A stretch of 64,000 nucleotides of DNA from Tubiluchus corallicola (GCA_030141605.1 JAQGDQ010000305.1:188001-252000), one strand, 5' to 3'; shown: positions 48,786 through 61,575, numbered from the stretch's first letter. Notes: a model not told the origin generated them from the sequence alone. Program-made: numbers and translations.

Positions 48786-51700
48786 GTTCAGCCATTCAAA
48801 AATGTCTATGTCTATGTCATATTTCTTTGGCAGTCTTTTTTCATTTGTCTTCTTTATTCTATTAACCTCTGTTATTATATAGTCTATAATTATATAGCCA
48901 AAAACTCTGCAATAGGTAGCGGTGACGTCAAATATAAAATATGTTTATCATTTGTTAGTCATAGTTATACTTAAGTAAAAGGTTTCGCTTGTCATATAAC
49001 ACTTGAAAACGAGACAGAGGGAACAGATTTCTTTCACTTCAAAAAGTTTACAAGGTAAAAAACCTGTTGTACTACCTGATAAAAAGACCATCTATTTGGA
49101 AAATGACTGGGGCTTATTTTTGGGTGGGTTTTAGCTGCGAGGTGTGGCACACGCTTGAATTCCTTGAAGTTGATGAGGCATGAAAATAATGCAATGTTTG
49201 ACCTGAATTGAGTTTACCTGGTGGGCATGCTGATAGGTATGGTAGTGGAAACGCCCTCTTGTAGTACTACAACGTGCTATTTGCATAAGCGTGGGATTGT
49301 ATATGTTTACTGAGCAAAGCTTGGACATGCTCCTAATTTTACACGTATATACTGACCTTCGAATTTTATTGTTAGAGATTTATAACTTGTGTGTAGCAAA
49401 CTTCTCACTCAAGCAGCTAACTTTTTACACCGAGCAGCTTGTTTAATATTCAAGTAATCAACTAAATAACTGATAAATTAATTAAAACCCAACAATTGGT
49501 AGTGCTGATTGTGCAATATTCTCTGAGTGCATGGAGGGCACGTTTGGACTCATAAACAGTTTAATTTATTGTACGACTCTAAATAATCTATTTACTTTGT
49601 TTATTTTCTACTTTCGGTTCTATTATTGAAAAATTTAGCAGCTTCTGCTACTTTCTTATTTGTGATATGTACGTTATCGAATATCTATATCTGTGGTTAT
49701 CAACTTTCAAATAGGGGTTACTGGAGTGTAGCTAAAGCTCGTTAAAACTGTTTGTTAAGGTTTATGACAGCTTTAAACCATCCATCTCTCTCTCTCTATC
49801 CAGCGTTGTCTTGTTTGCATCCATCGAAAGATCCAGCTAATAAAGGCGAAGCGAACTTTGGGGGACACATGTTTTGACTTTATCCAGTCTCTCTTGACCA
49901 CACTAGCAGCTGTTGATGATGTACTGGGTACAGCAAGACAGCGTGACTGAAAATAAACAGAGGCCACGGACAGTTTTGTAGACAGTGACACGTGTCATTC
50001 ATCCACTTCAATCTGTTGTCAGTTTACAATCTACAGCCTTGTTTTCATATGTTCCAGTGGCCATCCGTTTTGTGCATCGCGCCTTTTCCCGGCTAGCCTG
50101 CGCTGTCTTCTCTGGGCCCTTATTCCAAAAAAGTCTCAAAAGTGATTGTATTTCAAAAAGTCTGGGGACGGTTGAATAGCCGAGTGATCATTGTGTATGA
50201 TCGAAGTTAAGTAACGCTGAACCTCATCCGAGGATGGATGGTTGTTTGCCTGGCTCAATACGCATTCTTGGCGGTTTCGTCTGCTGTATGGGCATTTAGT
50301 ATTTAGCTATGTGTAGAAAATGGTTATTGTTAAATCAATACATGTCATAGTTTGTCAGATGAGTTGCATAAAAGCTTAATATTGCTATTTGAGGAAACAT
50401 GACCTTCACAGCATGACCGTATTTTAAAGCTTGGTTGCATTTGGTAAAACGATGTTAAATTAGCGCTGGCCAGTGGCTACAGTTTGATATCAAAGTAAGT
50501 TGCTGAAATGCCTCGTTTGGCGGCTTTTTACTGCTATTGCTACTGGTGAACCGTTGTGGCTACGGCTGCTGTTGCTGCTACTGCTGTTGTAAGGATCATG
50601 GATTGTATGTACTAGTGCGTGTTGGCCGAAGGTTGAAGTTTGATAAAGGAAACTTGAACCCTTTCAGCTTGATTTGATTGGGCTGATGGAAAGAGCTTCA
50701 GTGGCGTCATATAAAACAGTACAATCTTCATCGTTTCGACGACATGTTACTGTTAGTTCACAAACTCCTTTGCGCGCTTAACAAATTGCTTCAAAATTAA
50801 CCGCACGGACGACAAAAAAACATAGCAGGAGTTTTGTTTAGTGTGTTTATGTGTAGACAGTGGGAATTGAATTACTAAACAACACTACCCGTCAATCAAC
50901 ATTATTGATCACAACATGTGGCTAGTGTATTTTCAGAATATTTTATCTCTTGAACAGGCAACCCTGTTACACGCTGAGTGAGAATTCATCATTTTAATAA
51001 AATTAACTTTGAATCGACCGCCTTGATAATTTAATAGAAATGGCAGCTTTTTCGTTTACCACGCGGATTAATAAATGGGGGCAAAAAATTCTTTTAGTGT
51101 TGTTTAAGTTGCAGTGTCATGATTAGCCTTTGTAATAGAAAGACCTGTGTTCGAACCATGACGGAGGAAATTACACTCCTTCAGACAATTCTATTCTTCA
51201 GACAAAAATATGTCGACCACAGTTTTTATATTATTTTTATTATTAAAATTTATTGACCTTATAAGATTATCAATAAAACAAAATCAAATATACAATGTAA
51301 TACGTTATACATACATACACAAATTATGAAACAAGACTACTAGCTCACAAATTTCAAATACACAACACCTCATCACTATTGGCACTAGCAGCAGATGATT
51401 ACAAAAGTTTCCAAGAAATAACATGAAAGTCCAGTACTAAACAAATTGAGCTCATAAAATCTGATGGAAAAATTAATTACGGCGATTGATTAAGACACGT
51501 AATTTAAGAGCAGACAAGAGATAAATCACATTTGAACAAGTCACATATAGTATCAAAGTTCATGTTAAAGAGAGAATTCAAGTTCAAGTTTATAAACATT
51601 GTTTCAAAACTTCACTTTTAGAGTCTATATCTTATTCACAGATATTATCACACAGTTGAAGCTCAGGTATGTTGTCCACCTGCCAAGTTTTATGTCTTTG

Positions 51701-52346
51701 CTTTAGGCTATATTATTGGACTACTGTCTGATCATAACAATTTCTCCATAAACTTACCCGTATAAACATTGAGTTTATTATTGGTGTCTCGTGGCATGCG
51801 CTTTAAAAATGTAATTTATTGACATATCAGACACTGCATGAAAAATTGTTTCTGGTGTTCAAGATTTATAGTTTTATTATATGGATTCATGGTCACTGTG
51901 TGGAATGTTGCGTCTAGTAGTTTCACTGGAATTGTTATTATAAATCTGTATTTTTTACACAATTCGGCAAACTGCAAACCGAAATACGGTCTCAACCACA
52001 GGACCTACTAAATTTCAGATGGTGTTGTGGCTGGGCTGCAAATTGTCTCATTACTAAGACTTATCCTCCAAAAAGAGATGTAAACTAAACCGTCAGAGCA
52101 GTCTTAGTTCTGTTTAGTTCTCTGGTTCAAAACCAGTGGCTGCTAGCACACATTTATATAGTCTTATATAATCATATATAAGCTATATAGAATTTATAGT
52201 CATATATCAGCCACCAACGCAGTTTAATAGTGTCTTTGTCAAGACTATTTTAGTCTTTGAAATTGATCAGATTTAGTGTGTATTTGATGTTTTTCTTTTT
52301 TTATAAAATGACGGTGACTGCAGACATTAATCTTAAATAAAAGACC

Positions 52347-52425
<79 letters not shown>

Positions 52426-55400
52426 GTTACATATATACATGTCATTCGTTATATATGTGTTGCGTCTTTATACTTGTGTAGTGGAAGTCACTTGTTAAAT
52501 GAGTGACGGCAAAGTGCTAGTGATAGCCTATCTTACTGTCACTTCAATCAAGTTTTTATACCGTACTATATTGTGGGACGAAAACATGATTTAAGTAACA
52601 GTGAGATAAATAAAAAAAATGGTATTTTTAATTAGGACGCGTCTTGTTTTCAGCTATTCCAAACTTTTGGCATTTGTGGAGTTTTGTTATTTATAATTCC
52701 CATTAATTTATATATTGATATAAACCCCAGTTTAACTAGTTGGTGTAGTAAATAATTATATTTGTAATTTGCTTAGCTTTAACATTAAACTGCCCCATAA
52801 CTACGTAAACTTTATGTTTTTATTCTCTAACATTGAAAGGCGATAAGGGCTAATAAAAGTTTATAGCTGTAGGCGCCGATTAGTTAGAAACCATTTAGTA
52901 CCCTTGCGACGTTCACAATCTGTTGCCATGTTAATGTGTGTAATTAGTTTAAGTGCAGAGCCCCAATATAATGCGGAATAGGTGCTGCAAATTAAAGATA
53001 AGTGCTAAAGCATGTCATAATCGTCTCTTTCTCTCTACTGCACGGTTAGTGGTCTAGAATAAGTTGTAAAACGTGTTTGATGAGAAGATTGTTTAATTTT
53101 GCTTTTGAGATAGTGATTGAAGCTTTATGATACAATTTGCCTTATATATTAGCTTGGAACGGACTATCAGAGAATTTTTTTCATGAAAACGGACTATTAT
53201 GAAAACAAATCTTTTTTTCCATTTTCTTGAAGTTTGAAAACGTTTTGGACTTTTAGTAGAAGCAAATGAATGTTCCGTGTAAAATACGGTAATGTAAGCA
53301 TTCTGAGCAGATTTTGTGCTTTTGATTGTTTCCTCAATGAACATTCCTACTTAATGGAGACTGGATACCGTGAAATTCTGTGTTGATATTGAAAGCCGTT
53401 TTGCTGTAGTAATTTATGGATTTTAATGTTGGAGTCGATACGTTCATTACACGCTAGCAAGCTTCTCTTTTTGGCATTCCTCTCTCATCAGGGAGTGTAA
53501 CTCATCATGTATGCTTCTCTGAGTTTAGCAATATAAATGGTTCGCATGATTTACAATGTGCTTACAGATGCTTTTTGATGAGGCGGCTTCCTGTAATAAT
53601 TTCTCTTCTTGGGCGTTAGCGATGCAGCATGAAAAACTTGGCTTCAGCAGAAATCAGTTACATTAGCAGCTGACGATTAGGTTGTTCGTGTTTATACAAA
53701 CCTTCCCGTATAAGTCCTCTTGATATCTTTCGTTATTTGGCCTTCTGTGTATTTGATCATAGTCAATAAACTAATTAACTAGGCATGATAATTAATGACT
53801 ACATTTGGAATTTTCCAAACTGCTATAATAGATGGAATGTTATTCTTTAAGCGCTTGGTTAGTCTGTACAAACTTTCAAAAGTATCAGGTTTATAGTACG
53901 TTTAACTTTAACACAGTCATTTGGTGCTAAAGTTTATTTCTGCGCCGCTGATTCTAAAGTACGTTTACTTGGCATCCGGAATGCGTTATGCGTTATCCAC
54001 CTGCGGAATAGCTGCACATAAAAAATGAATAGTAAATTGCTGCAGAAAAAAATAACGCATAACGTAGGTTTGATAAACGGGTACATTGAAAGCAATATAA
54101 ATCGATTTTGTCTATTCGGCATCCCCATATCGTATATACGTATTACGGATGCCAGGTAAACGCCACTTAAGATGTATTTTCATGTTTGTGGACTATGCGT
54201 GTTTATGATTGCAGAAAATATAAAAAAATAACTTTGTTGTCATCACATAAAGGTTTCTGGTATTCAGTAGTACTCGTGTCTTGACCAGTTTTTTGGCTTA
54301 ATTAGACTGTTAACCTGGTGCTTCGAAGTTGTGCTATAATACTCTGATACAAATAACGGCAGAGTAATATGCCACAAAACTGATTAGAATACGATTACAA
54401 TGTACTTAGCATTATGCCTGAACAAAACAAAAAGATTTTAAGATTAAAAACTCGTATATAACGCTTCAGCTGTTTGTGGATGATCCAGTTAAGCCAGAAC
54501 GGGAATGTTAATTGGAAGAAACAGGCTTGTTCATAATTTCTGCAGAGCATAGTTGTTCTAGCTGTTGTCCCTTTTTACTAAGATTTACTAATCTATATTC
54601 AAGCTTTTGGCATCTAAGAATTGTAATGTAGTAGTAATGGTAATCCATATTACTTGTTTCAGAAATCAAGGTTGATTGGTCTGACCATGCTCTCTGGTGG
54701 CCGCAGCGGAACATGTGGTTGTCACGGACACGAACGACGCTGGACCAATATGGAGTGCAAGCGGATGCTCAGTTACAATTTACACCAATGCATAAAGTAT
54801 GACAAGTTCCCAATAATTCAAGACAATGTGATTTTTTTAGAGTCAAGCAACTGGAAATATATGGATTGTGTTACTGTTGTCTATGACGTAATTAAACATT
54901 GCCGTACTAGTAATTGCATGTTGCCCATTTTTAGCCAAATCCAACACTTACAAAATTCTTAACTGCATGAAACATAAATTTGAATCCCAGATGGGATAAT
55001 TAATCAATCTTTTTCTTTGTTAAAGCTAAATATTTATGGGGCAGACCACTGCTGGCTCGCTGTCTTGTAAAGTTCAGCTCCGTTGATAATGAGCTATCTT
55101 CTGATCACCCCACAATCATTCCCATTAGGAAACCCTTGTCTCCGATTGGTAGCAACTGGCTGTCGGAATGATGAACTGTATAAATCAAGTCCCGCGAATG
55201 TAGTAGTTTTCTCACTTCTTATCCCAATGATGTGTAAAAGTTTGGAAATTCTGTGTTAGAAGACATACGAGATCATAACGACACAGCTCATTGTACTAGC
55301 TGATGTTTCACCAACAACTATGCTGCAGTTTTCTTGTTGTTCTATAGGTCATAAAGATTCAGCTGCCAGATCTTCAGTATGTCGACATGCGGATGGACGT

Positions 55401-58400
55401 CTCCGTTCGAGTCTTTTCCACAGTCATCACTTTGTGTAAACAGCTGGGTAAGCTACTCGTACGTGTTTTTCTAAAAATACCAGGCTTAGAAGCCTACCCG
55501 TTACATCAGTTTTTTGTTTATGTGCTCTCTTGCTCAGTCATGCACGGCCATGGTTATGGTAGGGGCATGGGTTGATAAGTCGATGTACAAAGTTGATATA
55601 CAGTCAATGGCAATTGCAGAAGGAAGCTGAAACTAAGCAGTCATTGTCACCTGCCCCTAACAGTAACACCTTGATTTCACATGTGTTAAATGTGAAAAAG
55701 CCTGCAAAATGGTTAATATTCAGAGACTTAGAGATTCTGTAAATAGTCCAACTTTGACTGATTTTATGGCGAAATGGTTGATACTCATAGAGACTCTGTA
55801 AATAGTCTAACATTGTCTCATTTTATGCTAATATTAATGGCTTTGAGAATTTCTTATGCCGTGGAAGAAAAAAAAGTACAAAAAGGAGTTATAGCTTTTG
55901 TATATTTATCTGTTTGTGGGAGTCGAACTAGGCATTATCCAGATGTGAAGTGAGTTTTCAATTAATTGACCCACTTTGCGAGAACTTTTTTAATTGACTT
56001 ATTGATTGACCAGTTGTCTTTCACAAGTCTTTTCTATTATAAAACAGCTAGTATTGTAATGCATTTGTTTGGTTTTGTTTTACCTGAAGTTGGCATTTTT
56101 GTTTAGTTGACTGAATTATGATGATTGATTAATTTACAACAAGTTAATAGTAATGATTTCCAATTAAAACTTAAACTCAACTTTGGTTCTTTACAGTGGT
56201 TTGTGTTATTTTAGGTATCCGTCACCCAGAGGAACTTTCTTTGCTCCGTCTGTACGACGAAAAGACGATACGAAAAGGAGGTAAACCAGAAAATAAGCAG
56301 TATGACCGCACACACAACCGTGATTTAAACATGAGTGCAACTAGCCAGGGATCCATACCTCGCACTCCGGGTACTCCGGCTACCGGCACACCCATTACTC
56401 CTCAGGTATTTATGCAGATTTGTCAGTTTATAGCTGCATCTACTTCTGCACTTCTGCAAATTCTGAAAGAATAGTAAACATTTTGTGGCTCTTTCATTTA
56501 TACGAATAGTTTTTATGTCAATATGCTTAAGTAAAAACTCCTAGTTAATTTTTTTTGAAGTTTTCATTTTTGTTCTTTCTTTTAATTAAAGTTTGTTAAA
56601 AGCAATTTAAAAGACATATTAGATTAATTAAAAAGATAGTGTTTCACAATAGCACTGCGTGCTATTCGTAGGTGAAAGAAAACAGAAACAGCATAAAAAA
56701 TTATATACCAGTTTTATGGACCGTATACTGTACATAAGTAAGATAATCGGAGGCTACTGGGTTCAGAAAAGTTTAACTATGTTCAGTGCCAGTGTTTAGT
56801 ATTATGTATAGTGTATAGTTTTGAGAAAAGTTTTGATAGTTTTTGAGTTGTGAGAAAAGCTCTGTCAATACGTATGTGTAGCAACAGAGACCAAATTTGT
56901 TTAGTTGCACAAACACTCTTAAAACTTTATTACTGACTGCTGTTCCATGTACACTACATTGTGAATAACTTGACTATACTAGAAAACTCAAACCAGCTAA
57001 AATTGGTTAATCTTGAGCAATGCAACAGAAACCAGTCAGGTGAGAAAAATATTACATTTAGGCACTGTATTATTATCACTGCTTTACTGAAAAGAGTTTT
57101 CGAAGTTCATAAAATAAATTCGTGAATCAGTTCACGACAACAGTCTTTCTTTTTCATGTTGATTTTGTTAATATAGATAGTTAGTTGTTTAAATGCAATT
57201 CCATGTTATTCGTGATTTAAAAGATTTGTGCTTTGCCCATACCACTCATATGAGTTTTTCTTATGTAGGTATTTGATGACTGTTGTGATATTGAATTTTT
57301 TATCCTATTTTGAAGCTGTTGAAGTTGAGCTATTCTTTACTTTTACAATATTTATGAGTCTAAACATGTTTCTTTGTGAGCAGTTTTTAAAGTATTTACT
57401 GCGTATTTGGTAGAATGTGCAATTATACATATTCTATTCGTTGGTTTAAAGTGACATTCGTTCACTACAGGGAACATTAATTAAAGGCAAAAGTCAGGAC
57501 CATGTAGATTACCACCCTCTCGACCCGCTAGCTTACTGGAACTACAAATACCCAGGAGTTCCATTTACAGTAACGAACAGTTTGTCGTTTACGCATGCTT
57601 GCAGTTTGTTAGCATTTTTATCTGGCATGTGTAAGTTCTACTAACACAAACCACTGATTGAAGAGCAGAAATGTGCATTCCGACTAAATCACGATGTGGC
57701 TAAGTGCCCATCTAAGAGTAATGATGCTACACGTGTGCTGAGCTCTGTGGGTCGGTGACCTCACAAGGCTTGTGTGAAAAAATGGCCAAAAGTAGGGTTT
57801 AAGTAATGAATAATGACCTAGTACATGCCTGGCGTGCTTCTTTTTGTGAGTACTGGTCAAGCAGCAGAGTTCTGATGGAAATCTATAAAGATGGTCATTG
57901 CAAATAATCCATGCATATGCGCAAAATTCATTGACATTGTACCTCACAGATGTAACTTATCGAAGGCAAAACGGAAAGCTTAAATGAAATGGTCAAGATG
58001 AATCTTCAGTGATAATTTGGACTTTTGTTAATGTACTTGTTTGAATAAACATTTTTTTTGCATTCAAAAGAAAAACAGAAATTTTATTTAGCAATAATAA
58101 ATTGATAGAAATACTCTGGTAGCAATAACTATAATTCAAATTAGTGTTTCTATTAAATAATTATTGTTTCTAATGGAAATTTTGAAAATTGGAAATATAC
58201 TGGATGTTCCAAAAAATGCAATGGAAATACAAAAAAATGTGGCAAAATTAACCTAGTATTCTGCATTATGACGTCATAATGATGTAAAAATAATATTATA
58301 TTTTATGCCATTATACCTGTTTTCTTATAGTATAACTTGGTATGACCACACTTATGGACTTTGTATGGTGTAATATTGGTATGCTTTTATTAGTGAACTA

Positions 58401-61400
58401 TTTCTTTTGGAACACCTTGTACGTCTCCAAAGTCCATACCTGCTTAATTTACTAATAAAGTAGGCATGATAGTTTATGCTCATTCGTGCGGCGATTTTTT
58501 GTCACATTTTCTCCTCTGATTTATGTTTGTTGTTCTGTAATTGAATCAGCATGTTATGTCAAAATCTTCTGATTGGCTGCTAAGTAAACTGAGTGCAATA
58601 TAGATGTACACTTTAATACTTACATTAGTACTGGCTGTTAAGTGAGTTGAGTGCAATGTGAGTGTACTTTTGTACTAAGATTAGTTTTTTACAAGTGTTT
58701 GTTAAGCATTACTCAGTGCAATGTTTACTAGTGTACAAATAATTGCAATTTTCCACATTCTAAATGTTATTACATCAAAAGGGAAATTGATTCGTTCCAT
58801 AGCATGAAATTTATTGACCACGTGTCTGCCACATGCATTCTTGTTAGGGTTACTGGCTTTGAAGTGAAAATCTGTGACCATTTAATAAAGGCAATTATCA
58901 CAATGCATGGCCAAATGACATGCTTAACTTTAGTCATAAAATCGTTCAAGATTAAGTGGTGATGCTGTGCTCTTTATTTACTGTAAGAAATGCATTGTCC
59001 TAGCATCTGTCAAGGCTATATTGCTGAAATGTAGAAAAGTTCTTTTCAAAAAACACTGTTATTGCAACGATTTTTTGCCTGTAACATAATTTTCTATTCT
59101 TTTTGTCAGGCAACATTGTGGCGTGGTTCCACAACACCAGGTAGCGTTGGTAACTCGCCATTCAATGCTAACGGCAACTTAACACCTGGTTCAACGACAA
59201 CACATAGTATCTCATTCGATGGTAGCTTCGCTAATGGCTTGGACATTTCACTTGCAGTCAGCCCACCACCGTCCCAGGCAGCATTGGACGGCAATGTTCG
59301 ATTGAGAAATTTTGTGGAGAAAGCAAGACTTAATGCTGGGTATGCTATTTTGTGCCATGGTGCATGGTGCCCGTAGTTATTAGGCTACTTGATTGCCTTT
59401 TTTATAATTTTTAAAAGTAATGTACTATAGTTGGTTATTGTGAATATAAAGCTTTGTCCAGTTTTAACTTTCTGCCAGTGATTTCAGTTTCATAAATGAT
59501 AAGGCATGTGCAAAATGCATTTACAAGATTTAAAGGAAAACCGGACCCAATCTAACCTATAGGTTAAAGCAGTACCCTTTAAAGTAGTGAAAGGCAACAT
59601 AATATTTTTTCAAGTTCGACTGTGCGGAAGAATTATTACCACTCAAACGCAATTTTACATTCGTGCGGCTAGTTCTTTGCTGTTACATACACTTCGCCAT
59701 ACATTAGTTAGGTGAACACTAGCATCTGCATTTCGGAAGTGCATTACGCAAAAAACAGAAAAACAGGGGCTGTACTTCTTAATTCAAAGGTGTTCGTTTA
59801 TGATGTAGTCTCGTTGTAGTGCACACATTAGAGAGTTCATGCGTGAGCACAGTAGTAAATTTGAAATTTGAATTTTTTTCTTAAAACTTGTTCTGTTTTA
59901 GTGTATGTCTATATCTCTTACAGTAGCTCTACTTCAGTTTTCACTTTTGTAAACACATGCAACACGCTCATGGAATGTTTTTGCTGTTGAAAATTATTTT
60001 CATTAGTGATGTCATCAATAGTAGGGTTCGCCCGCCATTAATTAAGATTTTAATCTATTATTTAATTATCAGAAACTCTCTTGCAGTATTATTGGTGATA
60101 AAATGTATACCTTTTACTGTACTTCAATATGAGGTAAGGAAAAATCATCCTGTTTTGTTTTACGGTTGCCAAATGTCATGGTATAAAATGTACACACAAA
60201 GAAAATTTAAACGGCAATGTGTCATGGCAGGTTTATTCTCATGGCTAATTGACGGGCTTTGCATAGAAGAAACACTCGAAGTGTTACAAGTTGACGCAGA
60301 ATGCCTATTGCAAGAGCCTAATGCATGCCCTTGTGTGACATTTATCATTGTAATATGATAAAAAGTATCAACAGAATAAAAAGCTCCCGTAACATGATTG
60401 TGCTGAGGGGTCACCTAAATGTTTTTACTCAAAGGCCAAAATGATGTTGCGATGAATCAGATTTTTCAATTTAATTAGTTACTTGCAGGAGGAAAATAGC
60501 TACAAGGTGTCACGAAATATTTGTGCAGTGCAGAAACCTCAGGAATGTTTTGAACAATTGCATAGAATTGCATCATGATAGCTGACATGTTGAAGATTAA
60601 TAATCTCAAAAAATAAAACTTGATAAAGTATATTAATTATTTTTTATTTTTGTTTTTTTGTTGCAAATTGTTTTTATCATGTATAAATGAGTAAAGTCAT
60701 CCCAATTTAAAACAAACTGTACATGTACTAATTAACTTCATAAGTTGCCCATAAATAGCAGTCATTTTTATTATAATTCACCAAGAGATAAAGCATCTAT
60801 AAGTCGTCGATTGTTGAACTGTTATTGGAGCGTTGATGCTCATTTGAAAACAAGATGTCATGCGCATGAATTTAAAGGAAAACCGGATGATTGTGTAAAC
60901 ATGAGTTCAGAATAAAGAATGCTCTAAAATATTGAAAACTACAATAGCTTATTTTAAATTACAAAGCTTAGATTAAATAATAATTACCTTGGATACTCAA
61001 ATTTCGTTAAACTTTCAAAGTTACATGTGCAGTGCATCTACTAAGATTGGCAGCGGTGCCTTTTTGTCACATTCGCGTGGCCAACAAATAGAAGGCGGTA
61101 CCGTGATAAGCATGATCATTAACTGCAGTGTTAGTTTCTGACTCATATGATGTAAAGCCCGTTTTTCGTGACATCATGCGTTTAAGTACTGTAACACCTA
61201 TGCAAATGTGCTTGACGGGCAAGGGAAGACGCCTGCCATTACACAAACTGTGGTTAGTTTCTGACGTAAGCAATAGCTGTGTTCGGTTGCCGTTAATTAA
61301 CCTTCTAAGCTAATTATTCAAATATAAGGAACAATTATTAACTTTTATAGGCAATAAAATGTATATTTTGGACTGTAAATTAAAATGAGATTGAGTCTAA

Positions 61401-61575
61401 ACAATCGCCCGGTCTTCCTTTAATATTTTCATATTGTAATTTAAACATAATATTTCCATTTTCTCATTCAAGTTGGTTAGATTCTTCCGTGTCATTAATG
61501 GAACAAGGCATTAGAGAAAATGACATTCTACTGCTACGCTTTCGCTTCCTTACATTCTACGATATCAATCCCAAG
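44363..61575 (+). CDS. FERMT: Kindlin (fermitin family), 5' part; continues beyond the window
   Basis: Seven coding exons in phase: 44363-44513, 54663-54796, 55348-55447, 56215-56405, 57471-57569, 59110-59339, 61473-61575 (336 codons). F0 region: [67 protein letters not shown]1 region: [31 protein letters not shown], then a variable Ser/Thr/Pro-rich loop (exons 4-6). F2 start: [26 protein letters not shown] and FYDINPK. Kindlins bind integrin beta tails and membrane phosphoinositides and cooperate with talin in integrin activation; the F2 PH insert and F3 domain must lie past 64000. Two adjacent ATGs (44363 and 44366) are possible starts; an acceptor at 44294 precedes a short 5' UTR. Exon 57471-57569 has no motif I recognise and may be lineage-specific or alternative. 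The first coding intron is 10.1 kb and full of repeats. Confidence 0.93.
45860..47330 (-). mobile_element. RTE/I-like LINE C-terminal remnant in kindlin intron 1
   Basis: Minus-strand blocks: [20 protein letters not shown] with [11 protein letters not shown] (47242-47155), then [20 protein letters not shown], then [20 protein letters not shown]. Such tyrosine-start, ELW and PGKK.W..QI.KDL blocks are the usual LINE ORF2 C-terminus. After a nested element (45949-46863) the sequence resumes as [19 protein letters not shown]. It is broken by frameshifts. Confidence 0.65.
45949..46863. mobile_element. TIR transposon with repeated subterminal motif, nested in a LINE
   Basis: The left end TGTTGGGCACCGAGTAACTC is matched inverted by TGTAGGGCGCCGAGTAACCC at the right. 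The arms continue through CACTARCCGAAGTAGGG, giving about 38 bp of TIR. The motif CCTACATGGGCTAGC, with variants and on both strands, occurs at least six times: near 45980-46045, 46388-46435, 46755-46775 and 46825-46840. Flanks ATGCCACT (45941-45948) and ACACCACT (46864-46871) agree at 6 of 8 bases. No transposase frame is seen, so it is non-autonomous; the superfamily is undecided. Confidence 0.7.
47340..48400. other. Unassigned part of kindlin intron 1
   Basis: AT-rich sequence with no exon, TIR pair or tandem array that I could define. Confidence 0.5.
48410..48545 (+). repeat. Dispersed short repeat, AATCCTCTAGG family, copy 3
   Basis: CACTCAGTGACA, GTCAAGGCTAATCCTCTAGG and GACTCAGCCAGATTCAG occur in the same order as related blocks at 36080-36262. 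The middle block is also at 30610-30640. Confidence 0.45.
48625..48784 (+). repeat. (CA)n microsatellite with conserved 71-bp flank, copy B
   Basis: Block 48625-48697 is nearly identical to the reverse complement of 8847-8917. It is followed by a CA array to 48784. Translations across the two copies look alike (FSEVIIIAS, then [13 protein letters not shown]), but this reflects DNA identity, not a gene. Confidence 0.8.
50170..50300 (+). mobile_element. 5S rRNA-derived SINE head or 5S pseudogene
   Basis: The sequence keeps the order of the 5S internal promoter: ATGATCGAAGTTAAGTAACG (50197-50216, A-box region), then GAACC, then GAGGATGGATGGTTG and TTTGCCTGG (50230-50253, intermediate element and C box). 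The 5' third of 5S is poorly preserved. A non-5S body follows (GGCGGTTTCGTCTGCTG, then TATGGGCATTTAG), part of which recurs at 37228-37250. This fits a SINE3-type element better than a functional 5S gene. Confidence 0.55.
50301..52348. other. Unassigned part of kindlin intron 1
   Basis: CTG-rich patch at 50530-50590. AT-rich sequence from 51220 onward resembles an antisense LINE 3' end (TTTATTGACC and similar), but no coding block is readable. A GTTCGAACC box at 51153 is discussed under rejected items. Confidence 0.4.
52349..52421. repeat. (ATT)n microsatellite
   Basis: About 24 uninterrupted units. The poly-Asn frame on the minus strand is an artefact of the repeat. Confidence 0.97.
52422..54662. 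other. 3' part of kindlin intron 1
   Basis: No exon or defined repeat seen up to the acceptor at 54661-54662. Confidence 0.5.
55704..55829. repeat. Tandem duplication of about 63 bp
   Basis: Both units contain GAAATGGTT- or AAAATGGTT-like starts, then CTCTGTAAATAGTC or TTCTGTAAATAGTC, then ATTTTATG. Moderate divergence between the two. It lies in kindlin intron 3. Confidence 0.65.
58200..58419. mobile_element. Mariner-like MITE, 220 bp
   Basis: CTGGATGTTCCAAAA at the left is matched inverted by CAAGGTGTTCCAAAA at the right, and both ends are flanked by TA (58198-58199 and 58420-58421). GTGTTCCAAAA-type ends are usual for mariner/Tc1 relatives. No coding capacity. It lies in kindlin intron 5. 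Confidence 0.7.
58570..58730. repeat. Degenerate tandem repeat
   Basis: GGCTGCTAAGTAAACTGAGT, then GCAATATAGATGTAC, is followed by GGCTGTTAAGTGAGTTGAGT, then GCAATGTGAGTGTAC. A weaker third unit is near 58705 (TTAAGCATTACTCAGTGCAA). Confidence 0.5.
59530..60162 (+). mobile_element. TTAA-flanked TIR element, copy 1
   Basis: Starts TTTAAAGGAAAACCGGAC and ends with a degraded inverted version (ATCATCCTGTTTTGTTTTA). The right third aligns with copy 2 at 60872-61423 (GCCCGCCATTAATTAAG against GGTTGCCGTTAATTAAC, then AATAAAATGTATA-type sequence). Confidence 0.55.
60872..61423 (+). mobile_element. TTAA-flanked TIR element, copy 2
   Basis: The left end TTAAAGGAAAACCGGATGAT (60872) is matched by the inverted right end TTAAAGGAAGACCGGGCGAT (ending 61423). 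TIRs extend about 30 bp (GATTGTGTAAAC against GATTGTTTAGAC). TTAA at both edges could be the target duplication. No transposase frame is seen. It lies in kindlin intron 6. Confidence 0.7.

Noticed and set aside
48616-48882. Similar peptides at 8748-8930 and 48616-48882 ([13 protein letters not shown])
   Set aside because: The similarity is a repeated DNA block beside CA arrays, followed by dipeptide repeats; not a gene family.
51118-51180. tRNA-like B box GTGTTCGAACCATGA
   Set aside because: The arms do not fold into a cloverleaf and no matching acceptor stem is present. A similar box at 7771 (GGTTCGAACC) also lacks a tRNA fold.
52245-52445. Poly-Asn frame
   Set aside because: Translation of the ATT microsatellite.
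59957-60358. 133-codon plus-strand frame
   Set aside because: It overlaps the right end of a TIR element and has no domain or splice support.
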